From the NCBI RefSeq assembly GCF_014701235.1, contig NZ_AP022873.1:1426001-1490000 (forward strand): a stretch of 64,000 nucleotides of DNA. The letters are read 5' to 3'. Position numbers and translations under genes: made by a program. This DNA is from Dissulfurispira thermophila (lineage in GTDB: Bacteria > Nitrospirota > Thermodesulfovibrionia > Thermodesulfovibrionales > Dissulfurispiraceae). Positions 25,645-34,736 of the stretch are shown here, one piece after another (position 1 is the stretch's first letter; every line of letters starts with the position of its first letter). The notes beneath the pieces are model-generated. The model was not told where the DNA came from. It ran no database searches and was given only the letters and a program-made list of their open reading frames with translations.

Positions 25645-27342
25645 TCATAATCTTCCTGATCTTATTATCGAGATAATAAGCCAGATACCCAGAAGAAATG
25701 CAAGAACAAAGGCCGAAAGTCCTAAAATAGAAATTCCAAAAATTGTTGGTCTCACACCAGTTGCATGCATTATTGCAGAACTCACAATCATGGCACTGAC
25801 TATCATAGCAAAGGCAATCCTGTTGCTTGATCTATCCATGTCTTTTATAAATTCGGGAAGATTGACATGAAACATCTTCACCTGAATATCATCTTTCAAT
25901 ACCTTCTTTATCAACTGCTTTATTTGCCGTGGAAAGAGAAACGCAAAATCACCAATTTCCAAAATATTTTTACGAGCTCTGTCATATAACCGTGTGGGGC
26001 TTATTCTCTTTCTAATGATTCTTGTTGCATACGGTTCTGCTGCAGCAATAAAATCAAAATCAGGATCGAGTTGCAGTCCTATGTTTTCGAGGATTAGCAT
26101 TGCCTTATTAATCAATAAAAGGTCTGAAGGTATTTTTAGATTATGTTTAATTGCCAGATGGGTAATAGTATCTAAATATTGGGCAAAGTTTATTTCCTGC
26201 AGTGTAAGCCCATAGAGCGGCTCCAGCAAATCTCTCAGGTCTGCCTTAAAATCTTTTCTGAATGCATCAATATCAACATGTTCAGGAACAATGCCGAGTT
26301 CAATATATTGATCAATAAGCCTGTCAAAGTCTCTATGAATAAGGGCTAAAAATGTGTCTGCCATTGTTTCTTTGAGTTCATCAGAGACCCTTCCAACAAT
26401 GCCAAAATCTAAGAATGCAATCATGCCTGTTGGCATAACAAGTATATTTCCGGGATGGGGGTCTGCATGAAAAAAACCATCTTCTAAAATCTGTTTAAAG
26501 TATGCATCCACGCCTATTTTTGCAATCTCTTTCCTGTCAAGTCCCATTTCTTCTATAGCAGTTATATTATCAATTCTCACACCCTCTACCATCTCCATTA
26601 CAATTACTCTTTCTGTGACAAACTCCGCATATATCTTTGGGATATATACATCGAGGTTATGTTCAAAATTCTTTCTGAATCTGCAACAATTCCTTGCCTC
26701 CTCTACAAAATCCATCTCTTTTCTCACAGTTTTTGAAAATTCCTCTACTATTCCTATAGGATTAAAAAATCTGCTTTCAGGCACATATTTATCCAGAAGT
26801 CTTGCGATTGTGGTCAAAATATTTATATCTGATTCTATCTGATCCCTGATATTTGGCCTTTGAATCTTGGCAACGACCTGTGAGCCGTCTATGAGTTCTG
26901 CCCTATGCACCTGTGCAATAGATGCAGCAGCAATCGGGACATCATCGAAATACCTAAAAATTCTATCAACGGGTAGCTTTATATCTTCTTGTATTATTCT
27001 TTTTGCTTCTACAGCAGAAAAAGGGGGAACTTCATCTTGAAGTTTCTTAAACTCATCAGCAAATTGGGTTGTAATTAGATCAGGTCTCGATGAAAGGATT
27101 TGAGCCAATTTTATAAATGTAGGTCCCAGTTCAGCAAATGCCATCCTCAGCCTTTCTGGCACAGATGGACCTTTCAGTGTAGGCCAGATCCCAAAAGATT
27201 TAAGCCTTTTCTTAAAAGGGATGTACCTGCCTAAATGTACCTGATCAATTATCTGCCCAAAGCCGTATCTTAAAAAGACATTTATTATCTGCTGGAGCCT
27301 CCTGGCAGATCTATATGTTCGGGTAAGCCGTGTAATATTCAT
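25645..27342 (-). CDS. UbiB/ABC1 (AarF) family kinase-like protein
   Basis: The 565-residue protein has an atypical protein-kinase-like fold found in quinone-biosynthesis helpers. Visible motifs: LGPTFIKLAQILSSRPDLI (the KxGQ-like motif, here KLAQ), VPIAAASIAQVHRAEL (Ala-rich loop), catalytic FFHADPHPGN and DFG-like IAFLDFGIVG. Two C-terminal hydrophobic helices (about 505-560) anchor it to the membrane. The same strand holds the short phasin-like gene 14 nt upstream. No other ubiquinone or menaquinone genes are in the window. Confidence 0.9.
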   Translation of the reverse strand: MNITRLTRTYRSARRLQQIINVFLRYGFGQIIDQVHLGRYIPFKKRLKSFGIWPTLKGPSVPERLRMAFAELGPTFIKLAQILSSRPDLITTQFADEFKKLQDEVPPFSAVEAKRIIQEDIKLPVDRIFRYFDDVPIAAASIAQVHRAELIDGSQVVAKIQRPNIRDQIESDINILTTIARLLDKYVPESRFFNPIGIVEEFSKTVRKEMDFVEEARNCCRFRKNFEHNLDVYIPKIYAEFVTERVIVMEMVEGVRIDNITAIEEMGLDRKEIAKIGVDAYFKQILEDGFFHADPHPGNILVMPTGMIAFLDFGIVGRVSDELKETMADTFLALIHRDFDRLIDQYIELGIVPEHVDIDAFRKDFKADLRDLLEPLYGLTLQEINFAQYLDTITHLAIKHNLKIPSDLLLINKAMLILENIGLQLDPDFDFIAAAEPYATRIIRKRISPTRLYDRARKNILEIGDFAFLFPRQIKQLIKKVLKDDIQVKMFHVNLPEFIKDMDRSSNRIAFAMIVSAMIVSSAIMHATGVRPTIFGISILGLSAFVLAFLLGIWLIISIIRSGRL

Positions 27343-27356
27343 TATTCCATAAGCTG

Positions 27357-27683
27357 TTATTCCTCTGTTTCGCTTCCCTCTGGTATCCCTTCGAGTTTCT
27401 TGATCCTTACAGAAAGGTTTTGTATTTTTTTGTTTAACGTCTCTATATCATCCTTTGTCGGGATGTTCATTTTTTCGAGAGTTTTTGTCACAAGCTCTGA
27501 TATGCTCTTGCTTAAGTCAGATGTGCTTTTATCTGCTTTTTCCGTCCATTCCTTGACAAGTTTTGCACCTTGCGATTCACTTAATTCTCCCTTTTTGACG
27601 AGATCATCAATAAACTCTCTTACCTTTTCCTGAACGCCAAAACCTGCTAAAAGAGCATTCCTGACAACATCGAATATAGTCAT
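27357..27683 (-). CDS. Phasin-like small coiled-coil protein
   Basis: A 108-residue, helix-rich protein resembling the PhaF/poly(3-hydroxyalkanoate) regulator-like group. It begins MTIFDVVRNALLAGFGVQEK, continues with KGELSESQGAKLVKEW and ends in a heptad coiled coil (TLNKKIQNLSVRIKKLEGI). Such proteins often occur next to ubiB/aarF homologues, as here, and no PHA synthase is in the window. So the name reflects fold similarity only. GGAGGT precedes the ATG by about 5 nt. Confidence 0.7.
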   Translation of the reverse strand: MTIFDVVRNALLAGFGVQEKVREFIDDLVKKGELSESQGAKLVKEWTEKADKSTSDLSKSISELVTKTLEKMNIPTKDDIETLNKKIQNLSVRIKKLEGIPEGSETEE

Positions 27684-27698
27684 AAAACACCTCCATTC

Positions 27699-30377
27699 CT
27701 ATTTTTTACTTCCTACTGCCCACTTGGTTTTTACTAAATCATACACTGCTTCGATGGCTTTGTCCAGCTTTCCTAACTCTTTTGTACCTCCCTGTGCCAT
27801 ATCAGCCTTTCCCCCACCTCTTCCTCCTGCGATAGCTGCAACCTGTTTTAATATCTCCCCAGCATTATATTTTTTTGTAAGGTCTGGAGTAACCATTGCA
27901 ACCATCGATGCATGGCCATCCTTTGCAGATGCAAGGACTATGATGCCAGATCCGAGCCTGTCCCTCACATTGTCAGCAAGCACTCTCAAATCCTTTTGCT
28001 CAAGATTATCAACACGGCATGCCAGTATCTTCGTACCATCAATCTCTTTTGCCTTTTGTATTATAGAAGAAGAACTCTGGGCAGCAGCCTTAGACTTCAG
28101 TGATTCTATCTCCCTGCCCATATCCTTAATTTCATTAAGCAATCTCTCGACTCGCTCTGGTGGATTATCTGTTTTAAGCATTTCTGCTATCTTCTGAAAT
28201 TCTCTACTTCGATGCTTCAGATAATCAAACGCAGCCTTACCTGTAAGAGCCTCTATTCTCCTGATCCCTGATGCAACGCTACCTTCAGAGACTATAACAA
28301 AAAGCCCTATATCTCCTGTCTGTCGACAGTGCGTTCCACCACAAAGCTCAGCACTAAATGATGGAACCCTTACAACTCTAACCCTTTCTCCATACTTTTC
28401 ACCAAATAACGCTGTAACACCTGATTTCAGGGCATCCTTTATATCCATTACTTCTGTTTCAACTCTAATATTGTCAAGTATCTTTTCATTTACAATATCC
28501 TCTATTTCATCTATCTCTTTTGTGTCAAGTGCATAGAAATGGGTAAAATCAAAGCGCATCCTATCAGGAGATACAAGTGACCCTGCCTGTTTAACATGTT
28601 CTCCCAGCACGGACCTCAAAGCAGTATGCAGCAGATGGGTCGCCGTGTGGTTCCTTGCCGTGGCTATCCTCTTGTCCCTGTCCACAATACAATGCACTTT
28701 ATCCCAGACATTAAACCCTCCCTTTTTAATTTTGACAATATGTGAATGCAGTCCAAGTTCCTTTTTTGTATCTAATACTTCAGCCTCTGCTTCGCAATTT
28801 GAAATTTGAAACTTGAAACTTGAAATTTTATAAATAACTCCAGCATCTCCGACCTGTCCACCAGATTCTCCATAAAATGGTGTCTTATCCAAAAACAACT
28901 CCACTTCATCACCTTCTGATGCCTCTGTTATGACATGCCCATCTTTTAGTATTGCCTTAATAATCGATTCTGATTCAAGTGCGTCGTATCCAACAAACAC
29001 TGTTTCACCAATCTCTGACTGGAGTTCTTTATAAATAGCTGCGATAGCACTTTCTTCTCCAACCCATGAGGCACGCGCCCTTTCTTTCTGAATCTCCATT
29101 TCGCGATTAAAGCCATCTTCATCAATCAGGAGATGTTTATCCATTGCTATATCTCTTGCAAGGTCAAGAGGAAAACCATATGTGTCATAGAGTTTAAACA
29201 ATTCATCCCCTGGTATAGTATTTTTCCCCTGTTTTCTTAATCCATCTATCAGATTATCAAGAATTCGCATACCTTGTTCAAGTGTCTTTGAAAACCTCTC
29301 CTCCTCTATCATCAATACCTTTGATGCCCTATCATTTTCTTGAATGAGTTCAGGATATACTTTACCCATCGAATCCGTAACAGGAGCAATTAATCTGTAA
29401 AGCACAGCACCCTCAAGACCAAGTAGTTTTGCGTGCCTTGATGCCCTTCTTATAATGCGCCTTAAAACATAACCCCTTCCATCATTAGAAGGAATAAGCC
29501 CGTCAGAAAGTAAAAATGCTATTGCCCTGATATGATCAGCAATAACCCTTATAGATATATCTGTTTCAGCATTTTTGCCATAAGATATACCAGATATGGA
29601 TTCAACTGCTGAAATAATTGGTGTAAAGAGGTCTGTGTCAAAATTATTCCTCTTCCCCTGAAGAACTGCTGTTATTCTTTCAAGCCCCATTCCTGTATCT
29701 ATACTCGGCTTTGGAAGAGGTGTAAGATTTCCTAATTCATCCCGATTAAACTGCATAAAGACAAGGTTCCATAATTCTAAGTACCTGTCACAGTCACACC
29801 CAACCCTGCAATCAGGCTTGCCACAGCCAACATCATCTCCTTGATCAATAATTATCTCAGAGCACGGACCACACGGACCTGTATCTCCCATCTGCCAGAA
29901 ATTATCTTTTGCTCCAAGTCTCACGATCTTATCAGAAGAAATATCTGTAACTTCTGTCCATAATTTTTCTGCCTCGTCGTCTTCTCTATAAACAGATACC
30001 CAGAGCCTATCTTTAGGCAGTTTATACCATTCTGTAAGAAGTTCCCATGCAAAACGTATTGCTTCCTTTTTGAAATAATCGCCAAATGAAAAGTTGCCAA
30101 GCATTTCAAAAAATGTGTGGTGTCGTGCAGTATGCCCTACATTCTCAAGATCACTGTGCTTACCACCAGCCCTCATGCATTTCTGGCATGTAACAGCCCT
30201 CGTGTAAGGTCTCTTTTCTTCGCCAAGAAAAACAGATTTAAACTGCACCATTCCTGCATTCGTAAACAGCAGTGTAGGGTCATGTCTTGGAATAAGAGAA
30301 GAGCTTTTAACTACCTCATGTCCTTTTGACCTGAAAAACTCAAGAAAAGAATTTCGTATCTCTGCACTGTTCATCAT
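27699..30377 (-). CDS. alaS: Alanyl-tRNA synthetase
   Basis: An 892-residue class II synthetase of standard length. The catalytic domain opens with SAEIRNSFLEFFRSKGHEVV and PTLLFTNAGMVQFKSVFLGE. A zinc-like cysteine set (CGKPDCRVGCDCDRYLELWN) is inserted near residue 190. The editing domain carries HTATHLLHTALR and CGGTHCRQTGD zinc ligands. The C-Ala domain ends with GGRGGGKADMAQGGTKELGK. Met1 and Met2 are adjacent start choices. It belongs to the recA-recX-alaS neighbourhood common in bacteria. Confidence 0.96.
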   Translation of the reverse strand: MMNSAEIRNSFLEFFRSKGHEVVKSSSLIPRHDPTLLFTNAGMVQFKSVFLGEEKRPYTRAVTCQKCMRAGGKHSDLENVGHTARHHTFFEMLGNFSFGDYFKKEAIRFAWELLTEWYKLPKDRLWVSVYREDDEAEKLWTEVTDISSDKIVRLGAKDNFWQMGDTGPCGPCSEIIIDQGDDVGCGKPDCRVGCDCDRYLELWNLVFMQFNRDELGNLTPLPKPSIDTGMGLERITAVLQGKRNNFDTDLFTPIISAVESISGISYGKNAETDISIRVIADHIRAIAFLLSDGLIPSNDGRGYVLRRIIRRASRHAKLLGLEGAVLYRLIAPVTDSMGKVYPELIQENDRASKVLMIEEERFSKTLEQGMRILDNLIDGLRKQGKNTIPGDELFKLYDTYGFPLDLARDIAMDKHLLIDEDGFNREMEIQKERARASWVGEESAIAAIYKELQSEIGETVFVGYDALESESIIKAILKDGHVITEASEGDEVELFLDKTPFYGESGGQVGDAGVIYKISSFKFQISNCEAEAEVLDTKKELGLHSHIVKIKKGGFNVWDKVHCIVDRDKRIATARNHTATHLLHTALRSVLGEHVKQAGSLVSPDRMRFDFTHFYALDTKEIDEIEDIVNEKILDNIRVETEVMDIKDALKSGVTALFGEKYGERVRVVRVPSFSAELCGGTHCRQTGDIGLFVIVSEGSVASGIRRIEALTGKAAFDYLKHRSREFQKIAEMLKTDNPPERVERLLNEIKDMGREIESLKSKAAAQSSSSIIQKAKEIDGTKILACRVDNLEQKDLRVLADNVRDRLGSGIIVLASAKDGHASMVAMVTPDLTKKYNAGEILKQVAAIAGGRGGGKADMAQGGTKELGKLDKAIEAVYDLVKTKWAVGSKK

Positions 30378-30409
30378 TTATCCTGATAATCTCCTTTTAT
30401 CCTTATGGG

Positions 30410-30757
30410 CTATTTCGCTACTCTGCCGGGCTCAGTGCTTATAATATATGTAAGTTTGCCATCAATAAAAATAAGCCTTGTCTTAAATGCACCAAGTACC
30501 GAAGAATATGTCCACTGTTCTTTTTGTCTGCCATCCTTTTCTGGCTCGAGTTTTAGTACAGAGTCAGGATTGCCCCATGCATATCTCACCTGCTGTGGAG
30601 TCATACCGGGTGCTATCTCACCCTTTATAATCTTCTCCTGCACATCAAGCGGATAATCCTTAATCTCATCATGGGTGAAGCGGACAGATGACGATGCACA
30701 ACCTAATAAAAGCACTGCTACTGCAAACAAAGCCACATAAAAACCCTTGCCTTTCAT
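30410..30757 (-). CDS. SmpA/BamE-like outer-membrane lipoprotein
   Basis: A 115-residue lipoprotein with signal MKGKGFYVALFAVAVLLLGC (lipobox Cys20). The mature part contains IAPGMTPQQVRYAWGNPD, the G-M-(T/S)-xx-Q-V-xxxWG-x-P pattern seen in BamE/SmpA-type small folds, followed by EQWTYSS and a C-terminal beta strand pair. BamE assignment is not certain, since this fold is used by several envelope lipoproteins. It lies 2 nt from recX. Confidence 0.7.
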   Translation of the reverse strand: MKGKGFYVALFAVAVLLLGCASSSVRFTHDEIKDYPLDVQEKIIKGEIAPGMTPQQVRYAWGNPDSVLKLEPEKDGRQKEQWTYSSVLGAFKTRLIFIDGKLTYIISTEPGRVAK

Positions 30758-30759
30758 TT

Positions 30760-31272
30760 CTATTCCTCCTTTGAATCATAAGATTTTAATACCTTATTTA
30801 TAGTATCATAAGAAAAGCCTCTCCTTGCGAGCATGCCCCAGAGTCTTCTTCTCACTGTTTCTGCATCGATATTTTTCATATTTCTAATCTTCTTTTCAAC
30901 AAGCCTCTTCGCTGCATCAATATAATCACCTTCGTCCCCAAGGATATCTTCTACAATACGAGCAGCGATTCCTTTATTCAGCAAATAATTTCTCGCACCA
31001 CTTCTACCAAAATATTTCCTTTCAACTGCATCTTTCCTTAAGACCTCTGCAAATCTCCTGTCATCAATAAATCCTTTATCACTCAAATAATCAATTGCCT
31101 CTAAAGTAATTTTTTCAGAAAAGCCTTTTTGGATCAATCTTTCATACATTTCTTTCTCACTTCTGTCCCTGTAACCAAGCAGTCTAAATGCATATTTAAT
31201 TGCATTAATAGTGCTATCCTCAAAATCTCTCGATCTGTAATTCACTGCTGTCTTTTTCAGTTTTGGTTTCAT
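30760..31272 (-). CDS. recX: RecX regulatory protein
   Basis: A 170-residue helical-repeat protein that modulates RecA filaments. The RecX pattern is clear: AIKYAFRLLGYRDRSEKEMY, LIQKGFSEKITLEAIDYLSD, KGFIDDRRFAEVLRKDAVER and YFGRSGARNYLLNKGIA. The proposed ATG at 31272 overlaps pilT by 53 nt and lacks a good ribosome-binding site, so a downstream non-ATG start may be used. recA lies two genes upstream on the same strand. Confidence 0.88.
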   Translation of the reverse strand: MKPKLKKTAVNYRSRDFEDSTINAIKYAFRLLGYRDRSEKEMYERLIQKGFSEKITLEAIDYLSDKGFIDDRRFAEVLRKDAVERKYFGRSGARNYLLNKGIAARIVEDILGDEGDYIDAAKRLVEKKIRNMKNIDAETVRRRLWGMLARRGFSYDTINKVLKSYDSKEE

Positions 31273-32371
31273 TGTATGGCTCTGCTACTACATCTCCTCC
31301 TGATTGTATGCCTTTAACCTTTAATGCAAAATCAGAAGGATTAGTTGCTTGTCTCATTGCCTCTTCATAGGTTATCAGACCTGACTGCAAGAGGTCAAAA
31401 AGCGACTGGTCAAATGTCTGCATCCCATAAAGATTTTTGCCCTGTGCAATAATATCCCTTAATACAACTGTCTTTTCAGGCTCAAGTATAGAATTCCGCA
31501 CTGTAGCAGTTGCTATCAACACCTCTACCGCTGGCACCCTGCCTTTTTCATCAGCCTTTGGAATTAACCTTTGTGATATAACACCTTTTAAAACAGATGA
31601 CAACTGTATCCTTATCTGATTCTGTTGATGCGCAGGAAATACAGATATTATCCTGTTCACTGTCTCGGCAGCATCAAGTGTATGAAGTGTGCTCAAGACA
31701 AGATGTCCTGTTTCTGCAGCAGTGAGGGCAATCTCTATTGTTTCAAGATCACGCATCTCTCCAACAAGTATTACATCGGGGTCCTGTCTTAATGCAGCCC
31801 TGAGTGCTTTACTAAAAGAGTCTGTATCTTCGCCGATCTGACGCTGACTAATTATTCCTTTTTTGTCTTTATGGATATACTCTATGGGGTCTTCTATAGT
31901 AATTATATTGACAGACCTGTTTGAGTTTATATAGTCAACGATAGATGCAAGGGTTGTAGATTTTCCACTTCCTGTAGTGCCAGTTACAAGTATTAAGCCT
32001 CTACTTTCATCTGCAATCTTCTTTATAATATCAGGCAATAAGAGATCTTCTATTTTTGGAATGCCATATGGAATAACCCTGAAAACAAGCCCTAAAGAGC
32101 CTCTCTGCAAAAATGCATTGCATCTAAATCTCCCTACTCCGGGTATACTATATGAGAAATCAATGTCATGGACAGTTTCAAACAACCCTCTTTGACGATC
32201 ACCCATAACCTTTATAGCCATATCCAGAGTATCCTGTGGAGTTAGAATGCCATAAGCAGTTTGCTGAAAAAGCATACCATTAATCCTAAAAATAGGATGC
32301 GCCCCTACCTTTATATGAATATCAGAGGCATTAAGTCGAACTGCATTTTTAAGAATTTCGTTTATATCCAT
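31220..32371 (-). CDS. pilT: PilT, twitching-motility retraction ATPase
   Basis: A 383-residue hexameric ATPase that disassembles type IV pili. Walker A GTTGSGKSTTLASIVDYIN, Asp box IITIEDPIEYIHK, Walker B DPDVILVGEMRDLETIEIA, His box TGHLVLSTLHTLDAAETVNR and the PilT-specific GVISQRLIPKADEKGRVPAV are all present. An AIRNLIRE-type C-terminal motif is replaced by VRNSILEPEKTVVLRDIIAQ. The last roughly 30 residues are a hydrophilic tail. A PilB/GspE-like extension ATPase is encoded separately at 34737; no pilus structural genes are in the window. Confidence 0.93.
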   Translation of the reverse strand: MDINEILKNAVRLNASDIHIKVGAHPIFRINGMLFQQTAYGILTPQDTLDMAIKVMGDRQRGLFETVHDIDFSYSIPGVGRFRCNAFLQRGSLGLVFRVIPYGIPKIEDLLLPDIIKKIADESRGLILVTGTTGSGKSTTLASIVDYINSNRSVNIITIEDPIEYIHKDKKGIISQRQIGEDTDSFSKALRAALRQDPDVILVGEMRDLETIEIALTAAETGHLVLSTLHTLDAAETVNRIISVFPAHQQNQIRIQLSSVLKGVISQRLIPKADEKGRVPAVEVLIATATVRNSILEPEKTVVLRDIIAQGKNLYGMQTFDQSLFDLLQSGLITYEEAMRQATNPSDFALKVKGIQSGGDVVAEPYNETKTEKDSSELQIERF

Positions 32372-32544
32372 ATCAACACCGGTAATCAGTTATCAGTAAC
32401 AAATAACACCAGAAGATTCTTCGCTATCGTTCAGAATGACAGTCAAAAGTTTAGAAATCTTGTCATTCTGAAGGAGCATAGCGACTGAAGAACCTCATAA
32501 TATATTGGACCAAAACGAGTTAGAAATTAAAAACTTGTCACTCG
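32372..32544. repeat. Dispersed inverted repeat (TTCTTCGCTATCGTTCAGAA type)
   Basis: Between recA and pilT. Two arms, about 32414-32441 and 32461-32495, are inverted imperfect copies built around TTCAGAATGACA / TGTCATTCTGAA and CTTCGCTATC / CATAGCGACTGAAG. They are separated by about 20 nt and can form a long hairpin. This sequence type is a common dispersed palindrome. No gene is seen. Confidence 0.6.
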
Positions 32545-33555
32545 TTACTTGTCACTCACTACTGTTTTTAATCCAGATGCTTCCAATATCTTCTGTTCCA
32601 CTTCTGCTGCAATTTCAGGATTGTTCTTGAGATATTCTTTTACATTCTCCCTTCCCTGTCCTATCTTGCTTCCATTGTAGCTATACCATGCGCCTGATTT
32701 TTCAATAATCCCTTTATCAACCCCGATGTCTATAATTTCTCCAAGCCTTGAAATACCCTCATTAAAGTATATGTCAAATTCTGCCTGTCTGAAAGGAGGT
32801 GCCACCTTATTTTTTACAATTTTAACCCTTACCCTTCCACCAATAATCTCTTGCCCTTCTTTAAGACTGTCTATCTTTCTTATATCAAGTCTCATTGAAG
32901 AATAAAACTTAAGGGCTGTCCCACCTGTTGTGGTCTCAGGATTACCAAACATAACACCTATTTTCATCCTTATCTGGTTAATAAAGATAACCGTAGTCAT
33001 TGATTTAGATATGGCTGCTGTCAATTTTCTCAATGCCTGACTCATAAGCCTTGCCTGAAGCCCCATATGTGCATCACCCATATCTCCTTCGATTTCAGCC
33101 TTTGGAACGAGAGCAGCAACAGAGTCAACCACAATAATATCAATTGCGCCACTTCTCACTAATGTTTCTGCCACTTCAAGCGCTTGCTCACCTGTATCAG
33201 GTTGTGATACAAGAAGGTCTTCGACATTAACACCAATCTTTGCTGCATAATTCACATCGAGTGCATGCTCTGCATCTATAAATGCAGCAGTCCCTCCCAT
33301 CTTCTGTGCCTGTGCTATGGCATTCAATGCAAGAGTGGTCTTTCCTGAAGATTCAGGTCCGAATATCTCTATGACCCTGCCTCTTGGGAATCCGCCTATC
33401 CCAGTAGCGATATCGAGCGATAACGAGCCAGTTGGTATTGCCTGAACTCCTTCGGTAACCTCGCCGGCGCCGAGTCTCATTATAGAGCCCTTTCCAAAGC
33501 TCTTTTCAATCTGCGAAATTGCCATTTCTAATGCCTTCATCTTATCCTTGTTCAT
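32545..33555 (-). CDS. recA: RecA recombinase
   Basis: A 336-residue RecA with the full set of signatures: N-terminal [20 protein letters not shown], Walker [21 protein letters not shown], Walker [20 protein letters not shown]1/L2 region with [19 protein letters not shown] and [20 protein letters not shown]. The start at 33555 is chosen because AGGAGG lies 4 nt upstream and it gives the normal N-terminus; an upstream Met at 33573 is not preferred. Its 5' end overlaps the 3' end of a frameshifted TumE-like gene, which supplies its ribosome-binding site. No LexA-type box was recognised. Confidence 0.96.
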   Translation of the reverse strand: MNKDKMKALEMAISQIEKSFGKGSIMRLGAGEVTEGVQAIPTGSLSLDIATGIGGFPRGRVIEIFGPESSGKTTLALNAIAQAQKMGGTAAFIDAEHALDVNYAAKIGVNVEDLLVSQPDTGEQALEVAETLVRSGAIDIIVVDSVAALVPKAEIEGDMGDAHMGLQARLMSQALRKLTAAISKSMTTVIFINQIRMKIGVMFGNPETTTGGTALKFYSSMRLDIRKIDSLKEGQEIIGGRVRVKIVKNKVAPPFRQAEFDIYFNEGISRLGEIIDIGVDKGIIEKSGAWYSYNGSKIGQGRENVKEYLKNNPEIAAEVEQKILEASGLKTVVSDK

Positions 33556-33894
33556 GTTTCCTCCTTTTATCAATTACGGTAATTATTTCTTCTAATATGA
33601 ACTCTACAGATGGAACTTTGCAATCAATATGTATTTCTGGATTTTCAAAAGGGTGACAGTGCCAACCACCAAGATTATCGTAACCGAAATTCTTATATTG
33701 TTATCAATCAAGCTGAAATCATATCTGTTTGTCTCCGTGTTAGCATAAACATCGATGAAGAGTCCCCGGGTTATCAAGAGGCGGATACTTACCTTATCTA
33801 TCCTTTTATAAACTACCTCGATTTCTGAATCTGGCAGAAACTTATGTGTTAATTCCTTCAGTTCATTTAAGAAATCCTCTATTTCAGCAAACAT
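33542..33894 (-). pseudogene. TumE/DUF6516-like toxin gene, frameshifted
   Basis: The first part reads MFAEIEDFLNELKELTHKFL ... TNRYDFSLIDNNIRI in one frame. The natural continuation, FGYDNLGGWHCHPFENPEIH then [20 protein letters not shown], is in the next frame and ends at a TAA (33542-33544) inside recA. A single missing T between ATT and TCGG breaks the gene; as read it gives a 96-residue product with a random tail ending at 33604. The RYDF / GYDN / H-HPFENP pattern resembles TumE-type toxins of the DUF6516 group. The small gene just upstream would be the antitoxin. Family assignment is from memory and moderate. Confidence 0.6.
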
Positions 33895-33897
33895 GGT

Positions 33898-34212
33898 CTA
33901 AACTTTTTCTTTTATATCCCTTAAAAACTTCAGCCATTTTTTTCTTTCAAACTCAAAACCCTCCCACTCCATAAAATCCCTTTCAACTCTGTGAGAGTGT
34001 TTATCTTTTATAGCTTCATTTTCCCACTGCTTTCTGAACATCTCAAAGTCCAGTCCGTGTCTGGATTCAAACTCAAATATTCGCTCCTCACACTCTTTAA
34101 GTCTCATCAATGCATTGGTCTCAAGTAGATTAAAAATCTTTTCGTCAATCTCCTTACCTTCAATAATTTTCAACTTGTCAAGAATTTCTTCTGAAAGGCT
34201 TATGGTTTTCAT
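33898..34212 (-). CDS. Putative antitoxin partner of the TumE-like gene
   Basis: A 104-residue protein starting MKTISLSEEILDKLKIIEGK, a short ribbon-like beginning, then highly charged helices (ECEERIFEFESRHGLDFEMF, ERDFMEWEGFEFERKKWLKF). It lies 3 nt before the frameshifted TumE-like gene on the same strand, the order antitoxin-toxin. No DNA-binding domain is certain. If the toxin is dead, this may persist as an orphan. It is inferred as an antitoxin from position, size and charge. Confidence 0.55.
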   Translation of the reverse strand: MKTISLSEEILDKLKIIEGKEIDEKIFNLLETNALMRLKECEERIFEFESRHGLDFEMFRKQWENEAIKDKHSHRVERDFMEWEGFEFERKKWLKFLRDIKEKV

Positions 34213-34264
34213 ACTGTCACCTATTTGAATTTTTATTATTATACCATGAGAGGAAATAGAAAAA

Positions 34265-34579
34265 TTACCTGCTTACTGTGCGGATGATTTTCAAGGCAAG
34301 ACGAAGTGTAGGCTCATCAGCAGTTCTGGCAAAACTTTGAATAGCTTCCTTTAGGTCTTTACGGCTCGCAACATGCCCAAAATCAAACATCTCCCACATC
34401 TCAACCCCAAGAGCATGGGCGAGTTTAATAAGCATATCAAGGGTTGGATTTTCTTTACCGCATTCAATTCGGCTAAGATAATTAGGACTTATGTCAGCCT
34501 TTTCTGCAATCTGTTCTTGAGAAAGCCCCTGATTTCTTCTCAATTCCTGAATCCTCTTGCCTATCATCTTTTTCTCCAT
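34265..34579 (-). CDS. XRE-family HTH regulator
   Basis: A 104-residue protein with an N-terminal helix-turn-helix: IGKRIQELRRNQGLSQEQIA, EKADISPNYLSRIECGKENP, TLDMLIKLAHALGVEMWEMF. The C-terminal 35 residues are helical and unassigned. ATG 34579 has GGGAGGT 3-4 nt upstream. A perfect 8-bp inverted repeat (34583-34617) covers its ribosome-binding site and leader, suggesting autorepression. It is divergent from the PilB/GspE-like gene. Confidence 0.88.
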   Translation of the reverse strand: MEKKMIGKRIQELRRNQGLSQEQIAEKADISPNYLSRIECGKENPTLDMLIKLAHALGVEMWEMFDFGHVASRKDLKEAIQSFARTADEPTLRLALKIIRTVSR

Positions 34580-34582
34580 AAT

Positions 34583-34617
34583 ACCTCCCACTAAAATCAT
34601 TATCTAAAATGGGAGGT
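34583..34617. promoter_or_regulatory. Candidate operator of the XRE regulator
   Basis: ACCTCCCA at 34583-34590 and TGGGAGGT at 34610-34617 form a perfect 8-bp inverted repeat with a 19-nt spacer. It overlaps the ribosome-binding site of the XRE gene. As DNA it could bind a dimeric repressor; as RNA the two arms would sequester the ribosome-binding site. Confidence 0.45.
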
Positions 34618-34648
34618 TTTTAAAATGCACCTATGCAATCAATATATA

Positions 34649-34679
34649 TTGACTTTTGCACTATTGGATATAGTATTAT
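34649..34679 (+). promoter_or_regulatory. Candidate promoter of the PilB/GspE-like gene
   Basis: TTGACT at 34649-34654 is followed by an AT-rich -10 region TATAGTATTATA (34669-34680). The best spacings are 16 nt to TAGTAT and 19 nt to TATTAT. It faces away from the XRE gene, so the XRE operator could affect both. Confidence 0.35.
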
Positions 34680-34736
34680 ATTTAATAAAGCCATCTTTCA
34701 TATTAGAATAAATTGAATCCTTACAAAAGAAAAAAT

